Assembly: GCA_028285345.1 (NCBI GenBank)
Contig: JANQPT010000023.1
Location: 1-64,000, forward strand
Direction: 5' to 3'
DNA length: 64,000 nucleotides
From: Planctomycetales bacterium
GTDB taxonomy: Bacteria; Planctomycetota; Planctomycetia; Planctomycetales; Planctomycetaceae
Shown here: positions 16,220 to 24,053 of the stretch, piece by piece
Numbering within the stretch: the stretch's first letter is position 1
Layout of the letters: each line of letters opens with the position of its first letter
The notes under the pieces: model-generated
What the model was told of the DNA's origin: nothing
Seen by the model: the letters and a program-made list of their open reading frames with translations, nothing else
The model's database searches: none
Translations under genes and position numbers: made by a program

Positions 16220-17188
16220 ATGACCTCAGCACTGGACATTGCCAAAGCCGCGGAGATCATCCGCAGCGGCGGCTTGGTCGCGATTCCGACAGAAACCGTA
16301 TACGGTCTCGGTGCCGATGCGCTGAACCCGCAGGCAGTGGCGCGGGTTTTTGAGGTCAAACAGCGGCCCCGGTTCGACCCGCTGATCGTGCATGTCGCCG
16401 ACACGGAGGCCGCAGCAGCGCTGACGGTCGATTTTCCGGCAACGGCTCAAAAACTGGCGGCGGCATTTTGGCCCGGACCGCTGACACTCGTGCTTCCCAA
16501 ACGCGATGCTGTGCCCGATATCGTCACCTCCGGTTTGCCGACCGTCGCGCTCCGAGTCCCGGACCACGAAGTCACGCAGGCTTTGCTCCGCGAAGCCCAA
16601 GTCCCGATCGCCGCGCCCAGCGCGAATCCCTTCGGACGTCTCAGTCCCACCACGGCCGAGCATGTGAGAGAACTATTGGGCGAATCGGTCGACGACATTC
16701 TCGACGGCGGCCCGTGCCGCGTGGGCGTGGAATCAACGGTTGTCGAAGTTGACGACGATTGTCTGCGCCTGCTTCGCCCCGGCGGCGTGACAATCGAGCA
16801 ATTGGAGGCGGTCGTTGGAACGGGCAAGGTGATGATTCCCGCGGACGACGCCCATCCTTCAGCAGCAGCACAGCAGTCGCCCGGCCGCCTACCGCATCAC
16901 TACGCACCGCGAACGCCCTTATCACTGACGCCCCCTGCAGCGGAAACCTCCGTCGGCAAACGCGTCGGCCTGTTGTGCCTGCGGCCTCCCGAAGATCAAT
17001 CGCCCTATGTCGTCATCGAGGCGCTCTCCCCGGAAGAAGATCTGACGGCAGCCGCCGCCGAGTTTTTCGCCGCTCTGCGACGTCTTGATGCGACGGGGCT
17101 CGATTTGATTGTCGCGCTGCCGTTTCCGGAGCACGGGTTAGGCATCGCCCTCAACGACCGCCTGCGTCGCGCCGAAACGCGACAATGA
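16220..17188 (+). CDS. L-threonylcarbamoyladenylate synthase (Sua5/TsaC type)
   Basis: Makes threonylcarbamoyl-AMP from threonine, bicarbonate and ATP for the t6A modification of tRNAs that read ANN codons. 322 residues, so it is the long Sua5 form with a C-terminal extension rather than the 190-residue TsaC form. Signature pieces are AIPTETVYGLGADA (about 21-34), KQRPRFDPLIVHV (about 50-62), FWPGPLTLVL, and APSANPFGRLSPTTAEHV. The C-terminal part from about residue 205 is less conserved but contains SPGRLPHHYAPRTPL, typical of the Sua5 linker. A cytoplasmic housekeeping enzyme. Confidence 0.95.
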   Translation: MTSALDIAKAAEIIRSGGLVAIPTETVYGLGADALNPQAVARVFEVKQRPRFDPLIVHVADTEAAAALTVDFPATAQKLAAAFWPGPLTLVLPKRDAVPDIVTSGLPTVALRVPDHEVTQALLREAQVPIAAPSANPFGRLSPTTAEHVRELLGESVDDILDGGPCRVGVESTVVEVDDDCLRLLRPGGVTIEQLEAVVGTGKVMIPADDAHPSAAAQQSPGRLPHHYAPRTPLSLTPPAAETSVGKRVGLLCLRPPEDQSPYVVIEALSPEEDLTAAAAEFFAALRRLDATGLDLIVALPFPEHGLGIALNDRLRRAETRQ

Positions 17189-17207
17189 CTACTGTCTCCG
17201 ACACAGT

Positions 17208-20200
17208 TTACTTCTCACGGTCCTCATTGCGCAGCAGGTAGACCGTGCCGTCTCCGTTGGCGGTCGCGATCATTTTTTCATCAGGGCTGAATCGTGCGTC
17301 CCAAATCCAACCCGAAAGCTGCCAGCGTTTCTTGATCTGCAAATCCTTTGTCGACCAGAGGGTCAATCGGCCTTTCGCATCGCAGGACAACAGCCGATTG
17401 CCGTCGCGGCTGAACTGCAGGGAGCCGACAGTGATTTGATCATAGGTGTTTCGTTTCGGCGGTCCGTCTTCCGGCTGCATGAGTGATTTGGGGCGACCGC
17501 GATCGCTCAAATCCCAAAAGAGGATTTGCCCGTCTTCCCCGCCGGAGGCGAGGTAGCGTCCGTCGTGCGACCAATCGACGCTACGGACGATGTCCGCGTG
17601 ACTTCCGATCAGGCGCCCCGTCGGTTTCGCAGTCAGGTCATTGGCATCAAAGGTCCACATCTTCACCTGGTGATCCCAACCAACCGAAGCAATCTGGTCT
17701 CCCTCCGGCGAAAAGGCGATCCCGCAAACGTGCCCGCGGTGCGCCCGCCAAAAGAGCATTTGTTGCGGCGGCGAGGAAGTCACGTCCCACAGACGGATGT
17801 GAGAATCCCAGTGCCCGGTCGCCAGAATTTCACGCCGGGGATGCATCACGGCACACCAAGCCGATTCCCGGTAGTCGTCTCCCAGATCGATTTTGAACTG
17901 CACCAGCAGTTGGTTGACCCCGCGACGAACGCCTTCGATGACCGTCGAACCAGCAACACTTCGCCGCAACAGGAATCCCTTCTTGTCGCTCCAAGGCCAG
18001 ATTTGTGTTGCATTTTCAAATCCCAACTCCTGTGATTCGGCTCCGGTCGCCGTGATGTCGGCCAGCGGCCAACTGCGGATCTTATCACCGCCGATAGACA
18101 GCAACGAATTCTTCCGCCCGTCAAAAACGATGCCGCGAACAATTGAGCGATGTCCCGTCGGGGCGGGCCGTTTTTCGTACTTGCCGTTCATAAGATCCCA
18201 CCGCTGCAATTCCGGAGCGTTCAAGACGACCAAAGACTCGTCGTCAACAAACGCGCACGTCTGTGACCTTCCGGTGTCGAGTTGGGCCTCGCGTGCCCAG
18301 CCTTCTTCTGCTTTGCGAAACACCTCGGTCCCCTCGCGAGTACTGAAGGCCATCCGCGAGCCGTCAGGGTTCATCACGATCGGTGCAATGGCCGTTGGAC
18401 CGCCCGGGTAAGATAGAATTTCTGCCAGCTCTCCGTCACGGAACGTCCAGCAATACGTTTCACGATTCGGCACGAACGTGGGATCGGGTCCGAATAGAAA
18501 CCGCCCGTCCGGTGAAAACATCAATCCTTGGACCGACTTTCGCTTGAGTTCTGAAGCCACTCGAGGCTTCTCCTCGCTCAGATCCCAGACGGCTAAGACG
18601 GCGTCTCGATACCCATTCCTAATTCCGTTTTCGCCTTCAATCAACTCGATGGTTTTTTGATCTTCACAAGTCACCAGCCAACGCCCGTCCGGCGAGAGCG
18701 CATATTGAAACGGCGTGTCCTCAGCACGGTTGGGGATTTCTGCCAGTCGGTGTAGTATGTCGTCGCGCAACTCCAATACAACGATCTGTTCGTTCCAGCG
18801 CAGAGCCAAGCGGTTGCTCTTGCCGGCGACCGACATCGACAGCCAGCCGGAATCGGCGGAACCGTCGAACGCCACAAACTCGTCAAGTTGTTTCGGCGTC
18901 GGCGTCGTAACGTCCCACAAGCGTGCCGACCCGTCGACCGAGATCGTGACCAGCCGCGTGTCGGCTTTTAGTAGCGCCACGTCGAGGCAGCGCATAGCAT
19001 GCGGACGAAACTGCGCGATCCGCTTGAGCGTGTCGGCGTCAAAGATGGAGACGTGGCCGATCGCTTCGGTGACAAACAGCCGCTTGTGGTCGGAAGTGGT
19101 CACGATCTGACGAGTGTAGCCCCAGATCCGCGCGCGGTCTTCTCCCAATACCGCGACCACGCCTTCGGGATGACCGACCGAATTGGGCACCGGCTGCGGC
19201 GGTGCCGAATTTGAGGCAATCAACAACGCCGCCGGCGCAGCGATCACGAGCACCACAATCCCCAGCAGCGTGACGAACCCGCCGGACCGTCCCGCCGCCG
19301 GCTCGGTGTAGAGCAGCCGCAGCACGCGGCGCTTGAGATCGGACTGGCTCTCGCCGCTGGCGGCCAGACTTGCAGCGGAAACTCGCCGCGCCACGCAAAT
19401 CTCCGCCATTCGCACCAATGCGTCGGCGTAATCGAGGCGCCGCGTCCCGCTGCCGACGACAATGTCGTCGCAGCAATTCTCGCGTTCGGCACTCACTTGG
19501 CGGCTCACGTACCAAACTGCCGGGTGGAAAAACAAAACCGCCTCGACGACGCGCTGCAGAACGTTAAACCAGGGATCCCAGCGGCGGATGTGCGCAAATT
19601 CGTGCGCCAGGATCGCGTCAATTTGTATAGTGTCGAGACCGGTCAGCAGCGACGGCGGCAAGAGAACCAGCGGCCGCACGACTCCCGCGACAACCGGCAC
19701 AGAGGCGTCCGCACACCAAGCCAATGCCGGAGAAACGGCCAGTCCAACGCGTTGGGCTTGAACGCGCGCGGCGTGAAGCAGATTCGACTGGGTCACCGGC
19801 AGCGAGGCACGCACCATGCGGTAACTGGCAAACTGCGAAACGGCGAGCCGCACGAGCATCAACAATGCGCCGCAAATCCAAGCCGTCACCACCCACGCGG
19901 GCCAACCGCCCGGAGGAACGTAAAGGTCCTCGGCACTGAAACCGGTTGAAGCAGAAACCTGTGTGGAGACCGAGACCGGAATTGTTTGCGTTGAAACCGC
20001 GATGGACCTGTCAGCGGCCGTCTCGCCGTCCAGGTCCTGTTGAACGTCAGCCGGTAGCCCGGACTTCGGTTCTGATGAGACGGCATGATCGGCGGTCGGA
20101 GTCTCGACTTCGAAGATGGTCTCCGCCGTTGGCATGCTCTGTTCGCTGAAAATCACAAAATTGAGCGGCACACAGGCGGCCATTGCCGACAGGCAGAGCA

Positions 20201-20369
20201 GATGAATGAGATATCGCGATTGCGCCGACCGGCGCTGCAGGAACGCGGCAACGCCAATCACCAGTGCGCACATCGCGGCCGCTTGCCAGAGAAAGTGCAG
20301 CAGGCAGACGGCAAGTCTTTCGCAAAGTATTGGATCAAGCCCGTGAGGCAACCAGGATTGATGGATCAT
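17208..20369 (-). CDS. M56 (BlaR1-type) membrane metalloprotease fused to WD40 repeats
   Basis: 1053 residues. Residues 1-390 form a BlaR1/M56 module: membrane segments near 20-43, 52-74, 157-178 and 364-386, with the zinc motif HEFAH (256-260) and the downstream ERENCCDD (295-302). From about 395 to the end the chain is a beta-propeller with WD40-like repeats (for example GSARLWDV, HIRLWDVTSSPPQQ, DHQVKMWTFDA, DGQILFWDL), enough for one or two propellers. In BlaR1 the extracellular C-terminal domain binds the ligand and activates the protease, which inactivates the BlaI repressor. Here the sensor is a propeller instead of a penicillin-binding domain. The start codon overlaps the blaI-type stop (ATGA), so the two are translated together. 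Confidence 0.92.
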   Translation of the reverse strand: MIHQSWLPHGLDPILCERLAVCLLHFLWQAAAMCALVIGVAAFLQRRSAQSRYLIHLLCLSAMAACVPLNFVIFSEQSMPTAETIFEVETPTADHAVSSEPKSGLPADVQQDLDGETAADRSIAVSTQTIPVSVSTQVSASTGFSAEDLYVPPGGWPAWVVTAWICGALLMLVRLAVSQFASYRMVRASLPVTQSNLLHAARVQAQRVGLAVSPALAWCADASVPVVAGVVRPLVLLPPSLLTGLDTIQIDAILAHEFAHIRRWDPWFNVLQRVVEAVLFFHPAVWYVSRQVSAERENCCDDIVVGSGTRRLDYADALVRMAEICVARRVSAASLAASGESQSDLKRRVLRLLYTEPAAGRSGGFVTLLGIVVLVIAAPAALLIASNSAPPQPVPNSVGHPEGVVAVLGEDRARIWGYTRQIVTTSDHKRLFVTEAIGHVSIFDADTLKRIAQFRPHAMRCLDVALLKADTRLVTISVDGSARLWDVTTPTPKQLDEFVAFDGSADSGWLSMSVAGKSNRLALRWNEQIVVLELRDDILHRLAEIPNRAEDTPFQYALSPDGRWLVTCEDQKTIELIEGENGIRNGYRDAVLAVWDLSEEKPRVASELKRKSVQGLMFSPDGRFLFGPDPTFVPNRETYCWTFRDGELAEILSYPGGPTAIAPIVMNPDGSRMAFSTREGTEVFRKAEEGWAREAQLDTGRSQTCAFVDDESLVVLNAPELQRWDLMNGKYEKRPAPTGHRSIVRGIVFDGRKNSLLSIGGDKIRSWPLADITATGAESQELGFENATQIWPWSDKKGFLLRRSVAGSTVIEGVRRGVNQLLVQFKIDLGDDYRESAWCAVMHPRREILATGHWDSHIRLWDVTSSPPQQMLFWRAHRGHVCGIAFSPEGDQIASVGWDHQVKMWTFDANDLTAKPTGRLIGSHADIVRSVDWSHDGRYLASGGEDGQILFWDLSDRGRPKSLMQPEDGPPKRNTYDQITVGSLQFSRDGNRLLSCDAKGRLTLWSTKDLQIKKRWQLSGWIWDARFSPDEKMIATANGDGTVYLLRNEDREK

Positions 20370-20761
20370 TCTCGAGTCTCCCGAGCTTTGCGGTTAATCA
20401 GCTGCCGGAGTTCCTTGATTTCGTCCTCATCGATATTCTCACTATCGAACAAACTGAGCAGCGCAGCCTTGGCGGAGCCGGCGAACGCGCGGTCGACGAC
20501 ATTCTCCAGCATCTGCCGGGAGATCTCGTCGCGGGTGACACGGGGTGCAAAGAGCAACGCGTTTCTTTGTTTGGTGCGCCTGAGGTACTTCTTCTTGACC
20601 ATCGTGTTGAGCGTCGTGATGACCGACGTGTGCGCGATGTCGCGTCCCAGAGATGCGAGCTGATCGCGGATGTCCCGCACCAATTGCGGGGAATCCTCCC
20701 AGAGGATATTCAGCAATTCGAGTTCCAGTTCCGTGGGCAGGCTGGACTGCGGTCTGACCAT
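20366..20761 (-). CDS. BlaI/MecI-family transcriptional repressor
   Basis: 131 residues, the usual BlaI length. A winged helix covers about 8-75, with ELLNILWEDSPQLVRDIRDQL and the recognition-helix region HTSVITTLNTMVKKKYLRR that is highly typical of the family. The C-terminal helices form the dimer interface. It acts as a cytoplasmic DNA-binding repressor that is cleaved when the partner M56 protease is activated. The gene overlaps the protease gene by 4 bases, and a perfect dyad lies 15-33 bases upstream of its start, consistent with autoregulation. Confidence 0.95.
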   Translation of the reverse strand: MVRPQSSLPTELELELLNILWEDSPQLVRDIRDQLASLGRDIAHTSVITTLNTMVKKKYLRRTKQRNALLFAPRVTRDEISRQMLENVVDRAFAGSAKAALLSLFDSENIDEDEIKELRQLINRKARETRE

Positions 20762-20776
20762 CGCGCGGCGCCCTTT

Positions 20777-20794
20777 CTTCTAGTTAAATAGAAG
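20777..20794. promoter_or_regulatory. Candidate BlaI-type operator
   Basis: CTTCTAGTTAAATAGAAG is a perfect inverted repeat of two 6-base arms around GTTAAA. It lies just upstream of the blaI-type gene, in the place expected for its promoter and operator. It is an AT-rich island in GC-rich DNA. The operator role is inferred from position. Confidence 0.6.
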
Positions 20795-20918
20795 ATAACA
20801 AGATCCGGGAGAGCCTGTCAAGCTGCAGGAACGGATCCGACTCGAGCCGACTTCAAACAGCCACAGGGCTTGCGATGCGGAGCGATGGCATACCACAAAA
20901 ATTGGCTCAGACCCTAAA

Positions 20919-21072
20919 GGGTGGCCGCGATTGCGAAGCAATCGGGGCAGGCTTTGCCTGCAAGAGGCCGCAGTTGCCGCGTCAAAGGACATTGCGGCAC
21001 CGCCAGATTGTTGGTCGGTGAAATTGCAGCCTCGTGTGCCTGCGGCACCCCGATTTTCAATCGGGGCCACCC
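20919..21072. repeat. Non-coding element bounded by GGGTGGCC / GGCCACCC
   Basis: The 353-base gap between hemA and the blaI-type gene contains this 154-base element. It opens with GGGTGGCC (20919) and closes with GGCCACCC (21072). Each end carries its own hairpin: CGATTG/CAATCG at 20928-20944 and the perfect CCCCGATT/AATCGGGG at 21048-21066. The ends are imperfect inverted copies of one another, both carrying CAGGC/GCCTG beyond the hairpin. A shorter element with the same GGGTGGC/GCCACCC ends lies at 28158-28233. No open frame is present. It looks like a dispersed intergenic repeat. Confidence 0.6.
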
Positions 21073-21147
21073 GACACGTTAGATACTCATCGCCTGATCG
21101 CTGACTCAACGATCACTCGCGTCAAGAGAGCTTGGCGTCCGGCGATG

Positions 21148-22425
21148 TTAATCGCGCAAATGAAACAGCCGCTTCAGCGCGTCCATCAATCCGTGCGGCG
21201 TCCCCTCGCGGGCTTCCTCGCGAAGTACCTCCAACGGAGGGTGCAGCAGCTTGTTGACCATGCGGTTAAAGCACTGCTCTAAATGGTCGCGGTCCTCTTG
21301 ATTCAGATCGGGCAGTTTTCCGAACAGCCGTTCCAACTCCAGCTGTGATATCTCGTTCCACTTTTCACGCAGGTTGCGAATGATGGGGCCGGTCGCGCGG
21401 TGGTACACCGCCTGCATGAATTCGTCAGTCTCCTCATCAATAATTCTCTGCGCAGCCGCGATCTCTTTTTTGCGGACTTTACGATTCTGATCGCACGTCG
21501 CCTCCAAATCATCGATGCAATACAGAAAGACGTTGTCGTCCACCTCGCCGATGGCGGGGTCGAAATCGCGCGGGGCTCCCAAATCGAGAATAAAGACTTC
21601 CTTGGGATCCCCCTGCCGGCGAACTTCTTGGAACCGTTCGCACGAGACAATCGGCCGGCTCGCACCTGTAGTGCTGACGATGATGTCGGCCTGTCCCAAC
21701 AATTCGTCGAGCTGATCAAACGGGGCCGTTGTTCCGCCCCACTGACCCGCCAGCATTTTGGCCCGCTCAATGCTGCGGTTCGTGACCACGACGTCGCGGA
21801 CCCCCTCGGCATGCAGATACCGCAGCGTCTCCTCTGCCATCTCTCCCGCGCCGATGACCAACACCCGCTTGTCGTCAAAGCGGTCAAAAATGCTCTTGCC
21901 GAAATCACCAACCGCCACGCTGGCAATGGAGATACGTCCCTCGGACAATCCGGTTTCCGTGCGGATCCGCTTGCCGACCTTCAGCGCCCGCTCGAACATG
22001 GCATTGGCAAGCGGGCCCGATGCGCGGTGATCCCGTGCCGTCGCGTACGCTTCGCGAACTTGAGCCACGATCTGCGGCTCGCCGACGACCATGCTGTCAA
22101 TGCCTGCCGCCACGGAAAACAGATGTCGTACGGCGTCGGGTCCGGTTCGTTCCAGCAAGTCGTCGAACAGCTCTTCGCGGGGAACTTTGTGGAACTCGGC
22201 AAAAAACTCGGCCAACTGCTGGTGGGTCGGAACGTTCTTCGCCGATTCCTGCGCCGTGTACAACTCCACCCGGTTGCAGGTGGAAAGCACCACGAACTCC
22301 GAATCCGGAAACTCGTTGCGGAGGTGATCGTAAGCGCGCGCCGTTTGCTCATCCGAGAACGCGAGCTTCTCTCGCAACGTCAGATCGGTGCCGTGGTGGG
22401 TACAGTAAACAACTTGCAGATTCAA
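21148..22425 (-). CDS. hemA: Glutamyl-tRNA reductase
   Basis: Reduces glutamyl-tRNA to glutamate-1-semialdehyde with NADPH, the first step of C5 tetrapyrrole (haem) synthesis. 425 residues when started at the TTG at 22425, which follows CCGGAG by 8 bases. This places the catalytic cysteine of LSTCNRVELY at residue 50, as in E. coli. The frame continues upstream to another TTG at 22515, but that would add an unlikely 30-residue leader overlapping the neighbouring gene. VVGEPQIVAQVREAY and the Rossmann motif VIGAGEMAEETLRYL are clear, and the C-terminal dimerisation helices are present. It follows hemX on the same strand, a common pairing. Confidence 0.95.
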   Translation of the reverse strand: MNLQVVYCTHHGTDLTLREKLAFSDEQTARAYDHLRNEFPDSEFVVLSTCNRVELYTAQESAKNVPTHQQLAEFFAEFHKVPREELFDDLLERTGPDAVRHLFSVAAGIDSMVVGEPQIVAQVREAYATARDHRASGPLANAMFERALKVGKRIRTETGLSEGRISIASVAVGDFGKSIFDRFDDKRVLVIGAGEMAEETLRYLHAEGVRDVVVTNRSIERAKMLAGQWGGTTAPFDQLDELLGQADIIVSTTGASRPIVSCERFQEVRRQGDPKEVFILDLGAPRDFDPAIGEVDDNVFLYCIDDLEATCDQNRKVRKKEIAAAQRIIDEETDEFMQAVYHRATGPIIRNLREKWNEISQLELERLFGKLPDLNQEDRDHLEQCFNRMVNKLLHPPLEVLREEAREGTPHGLMDALKRLFHLRD

Positions 22426-22474
22426 CGTCGACTCCGGTCCACAACCTTTTTTGGCCTTGTCCTTCTCGGATCTC

Positions 22475-23329
22475 TCAGCTGTGCCAACTGTCCATATTAA
22501 GCACTTGCAGCCCAATCATCGTCAGCAACAGAAAGCCGGATCCCCAGATCGTCAGCCAAGCCACCTGTTTACCGGCAGTCGGTTTGGCCCGCAACAGCCA
22601 GCCGAAGAGGACCGCCATCACCAGCCACACCACACCGTAGCTCAGAATGACCGGATCAAGCAGTTGCACCGGCTCGGGCGTTCTCTGAGAGTACAGCCCC
22701 AGTCCCACTCCGGTCAGCATCCCCGCCGTCAACAAGGGAAAGCTGAGCATCACCGACAAACGATTCCAGCGGGCCAGCTTCGCCAAACTCGGCATGCTTA
22801 AACCACCCGCCTGCCCATGTTTTCGTTTGAGACGGCGATGCTGGACCAAATACATCAGCCCAATCACGAATCCAATCACCACGCCGCTGATGCCGAATAC
22901 CAGCAGCGCCGCATGAGCCATCTTGAGAGAATGCTGACCCTCCATCACCGCCCGCGGTTCCTGACCGACAAAGTACGTAGATCCCACGATCAACAGGACT
23001 AGCGGCAGAAAGAAAATTCCTAGCGCAGAACTCTCATCCAGCAGAGAATAGACCAAGAAAAAGAGCACCATCAGCCACGCCAGAACCAGCATCCAATCCA
23101 ACTGCGAGCCGACCAACGGGGGCAAATCGGCTGCGCGGCTGCGGACAAGTAAGAAAATCGTATGCGCGCAGAGACCCGCGACGGCAAACAGCAGCATCAG
23201 GGCACGCGACGTACGGCTCTTTTTGATCAGACGGGTGACTTCGAACGCAAATGCCACCAGGTAGCTGAGAAAAAAACAGCTGATGCCGACTTTTTCCAAG
23301 TTGATTTCGCCGAGCATCTCAGCGCTCAT
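22475..23329 (-). CDS. HemX/CcsA-like cytochrome c assembly family membrane protein
   Basis: 284 residues with eight hydrophobic segments. HSLKMAHAALLVFGISGVVIGFVIGLMYL is the typical histidine-bearing helix of the CcsA/ResC/HemX family. The tryptophan-rich WWD haem-handling motif of true CcsA is not evident, so HemX is the better call. HemX proteins are membrane proteins found beside hemA and thought to regulate glutamyl-tRNA reductase levels. Here the gene lies directly upstream of hemA on the same strand with a 49-base gap. The ATG at 23329 gives an N-terminus running straight into the first helix. Confidence 0.85.
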   Translation of the reverse strand: MSAEMLGEINLEKVGISCFFLSYLVAFAFEVTRLIKKSRTSRALMLLFAVAGLCAHTIFLLVRSRAADLPPLVGSQLDWMLVLAWLMVLFFLVYSLLDESSALGIFFLPLVLLIVGSTYFVGQEPRAVMEGQHSLKMAHAALLVFGISGVVIGFVIGLMYLVQHRRLKRKHGQAGGLSMPSLAKLARWNRLSVMLSFPLLTAGMLTGVGLGLYSQRTPEPVQLLDPVILSYGVVWLVMAVLFGWLLRAKPTAGKQVAWLTIWGSGFLLLTMIGLQVLNMDSWHS

Positions 23330-23477
23330 CCAACAATCATGAAAACTATGTCAATGTTTCGCGAATCCCCGACCGGAATGGCCGCGTCGCTTTCCCCAAA
23401 CTGCGGTTTTTGGGAAAGCTATTCGCCATCCGCGATATCGAAGCTGTACACCACGGGAAATCCCTGAAAGAAGCGAT

Positions 23478-23505
23478 TTGATTCCCTCGCGAGATCGATT
23501 ATACG
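23478..23505 (+). promoter_or_regulatory. Possible sigma-70-like promoter before the small gene at 23513
   Basis: TTGATT (23478) and TATACG (23500) are separated by 16 bases. A transcript would start near 23512-23513, at the GTG of the next gene, so it could be leaderless unless the ATG at 23606 is used. Planctomycete promoters are poorly defined, so this is weak. Confidence 0.3.
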
Positions 23506-23512
23506 ATACCCA

Positions 23513-23905
23513 GTGGAGGCGAAACAACTTGACTGCCCGACCGCGTTTGACCGGCCACCTGTGTGGACCGCTGCCGCGTTGACGGCATGGCAGTGGAATG
23601 CGGAGATGGAACAGGATTTGGCCATCATCTTTACGGCGACGATCCTGCTGGCATGGCTGAGATTGCTGCCCGAGTTCCGCATCTGGGTCACTCCCAGCGT
23701 CGTCCGCTGTTCCGGAGCCCCTTTACGCGGTCACGAAGCTTCTGTCGAATACTTTTTTCACTTCGTGCTGGACTACCGCGGCCAATTGACGATCACCGGT
23801 CGCAACACTCAGACGGGACGACTGAAACTCCGCTTTCGCGGAAAGATTTCCGACGATCATCGCCGCAAGGTGTCTGAATTCCTACCCGCACTGCTCTTTC
23901 GGTAG
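23513..23905 (+). CDS. Small membrane-associated hypothetical protein
   Basis: 130 residues from a GTG at 23513; an internal ATG at 23606 gives 99 residues. One hydrophobic helix (LAIIFTATILLAWLRLL) is followed by a compact basic region of about 75 residues, FHFVLDYRGQLTITGRNTQTGRLKLRFRGKISDDHRRKVSEFLPALLFR. That part has strand-turn-strand character with a helical end and reads like genuine coding sequence. The gene is alone between hemX, which is divergent, and the phosphohexomutase 148 bases downstream. Family not recognised; the start is uncertain. Confidence 0.5.
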   Translation: MEAKQLDCPTAFDRPPVWTAAALTAWQWNAEMEQDLAIIFTATILLAWLRLLPEFRIWVTPSVVRCSGAPLRGHEASVEYFFHFVLDYRGQLTITGRNTQTGRLKLRFRGKISDDHRRKVSEFLPALLFR

Positions 23906-24053
23906 TCTCTCCCAAGTGCCGCGTCTCGGATTTCGTCGTGCGCGGATTCTGATCACTCGCTGACCGTCTGCCCATTTGATAAGATGGGGTCACTTGACGT
24001 GCGAAACGTGCTGAAATTCCCTCCCTCCTTCTCAATCCCCAAGCTGATCGCTG

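Noticed and set aside
21400-22500. A plus-strand frame of 366 codons opposite hemA
   Set aside because: It is antisense to a clear glutamyl-tRNA reductase with intact motifs; the translation shows no family pattern and is explained by the GC-rich codon structure.
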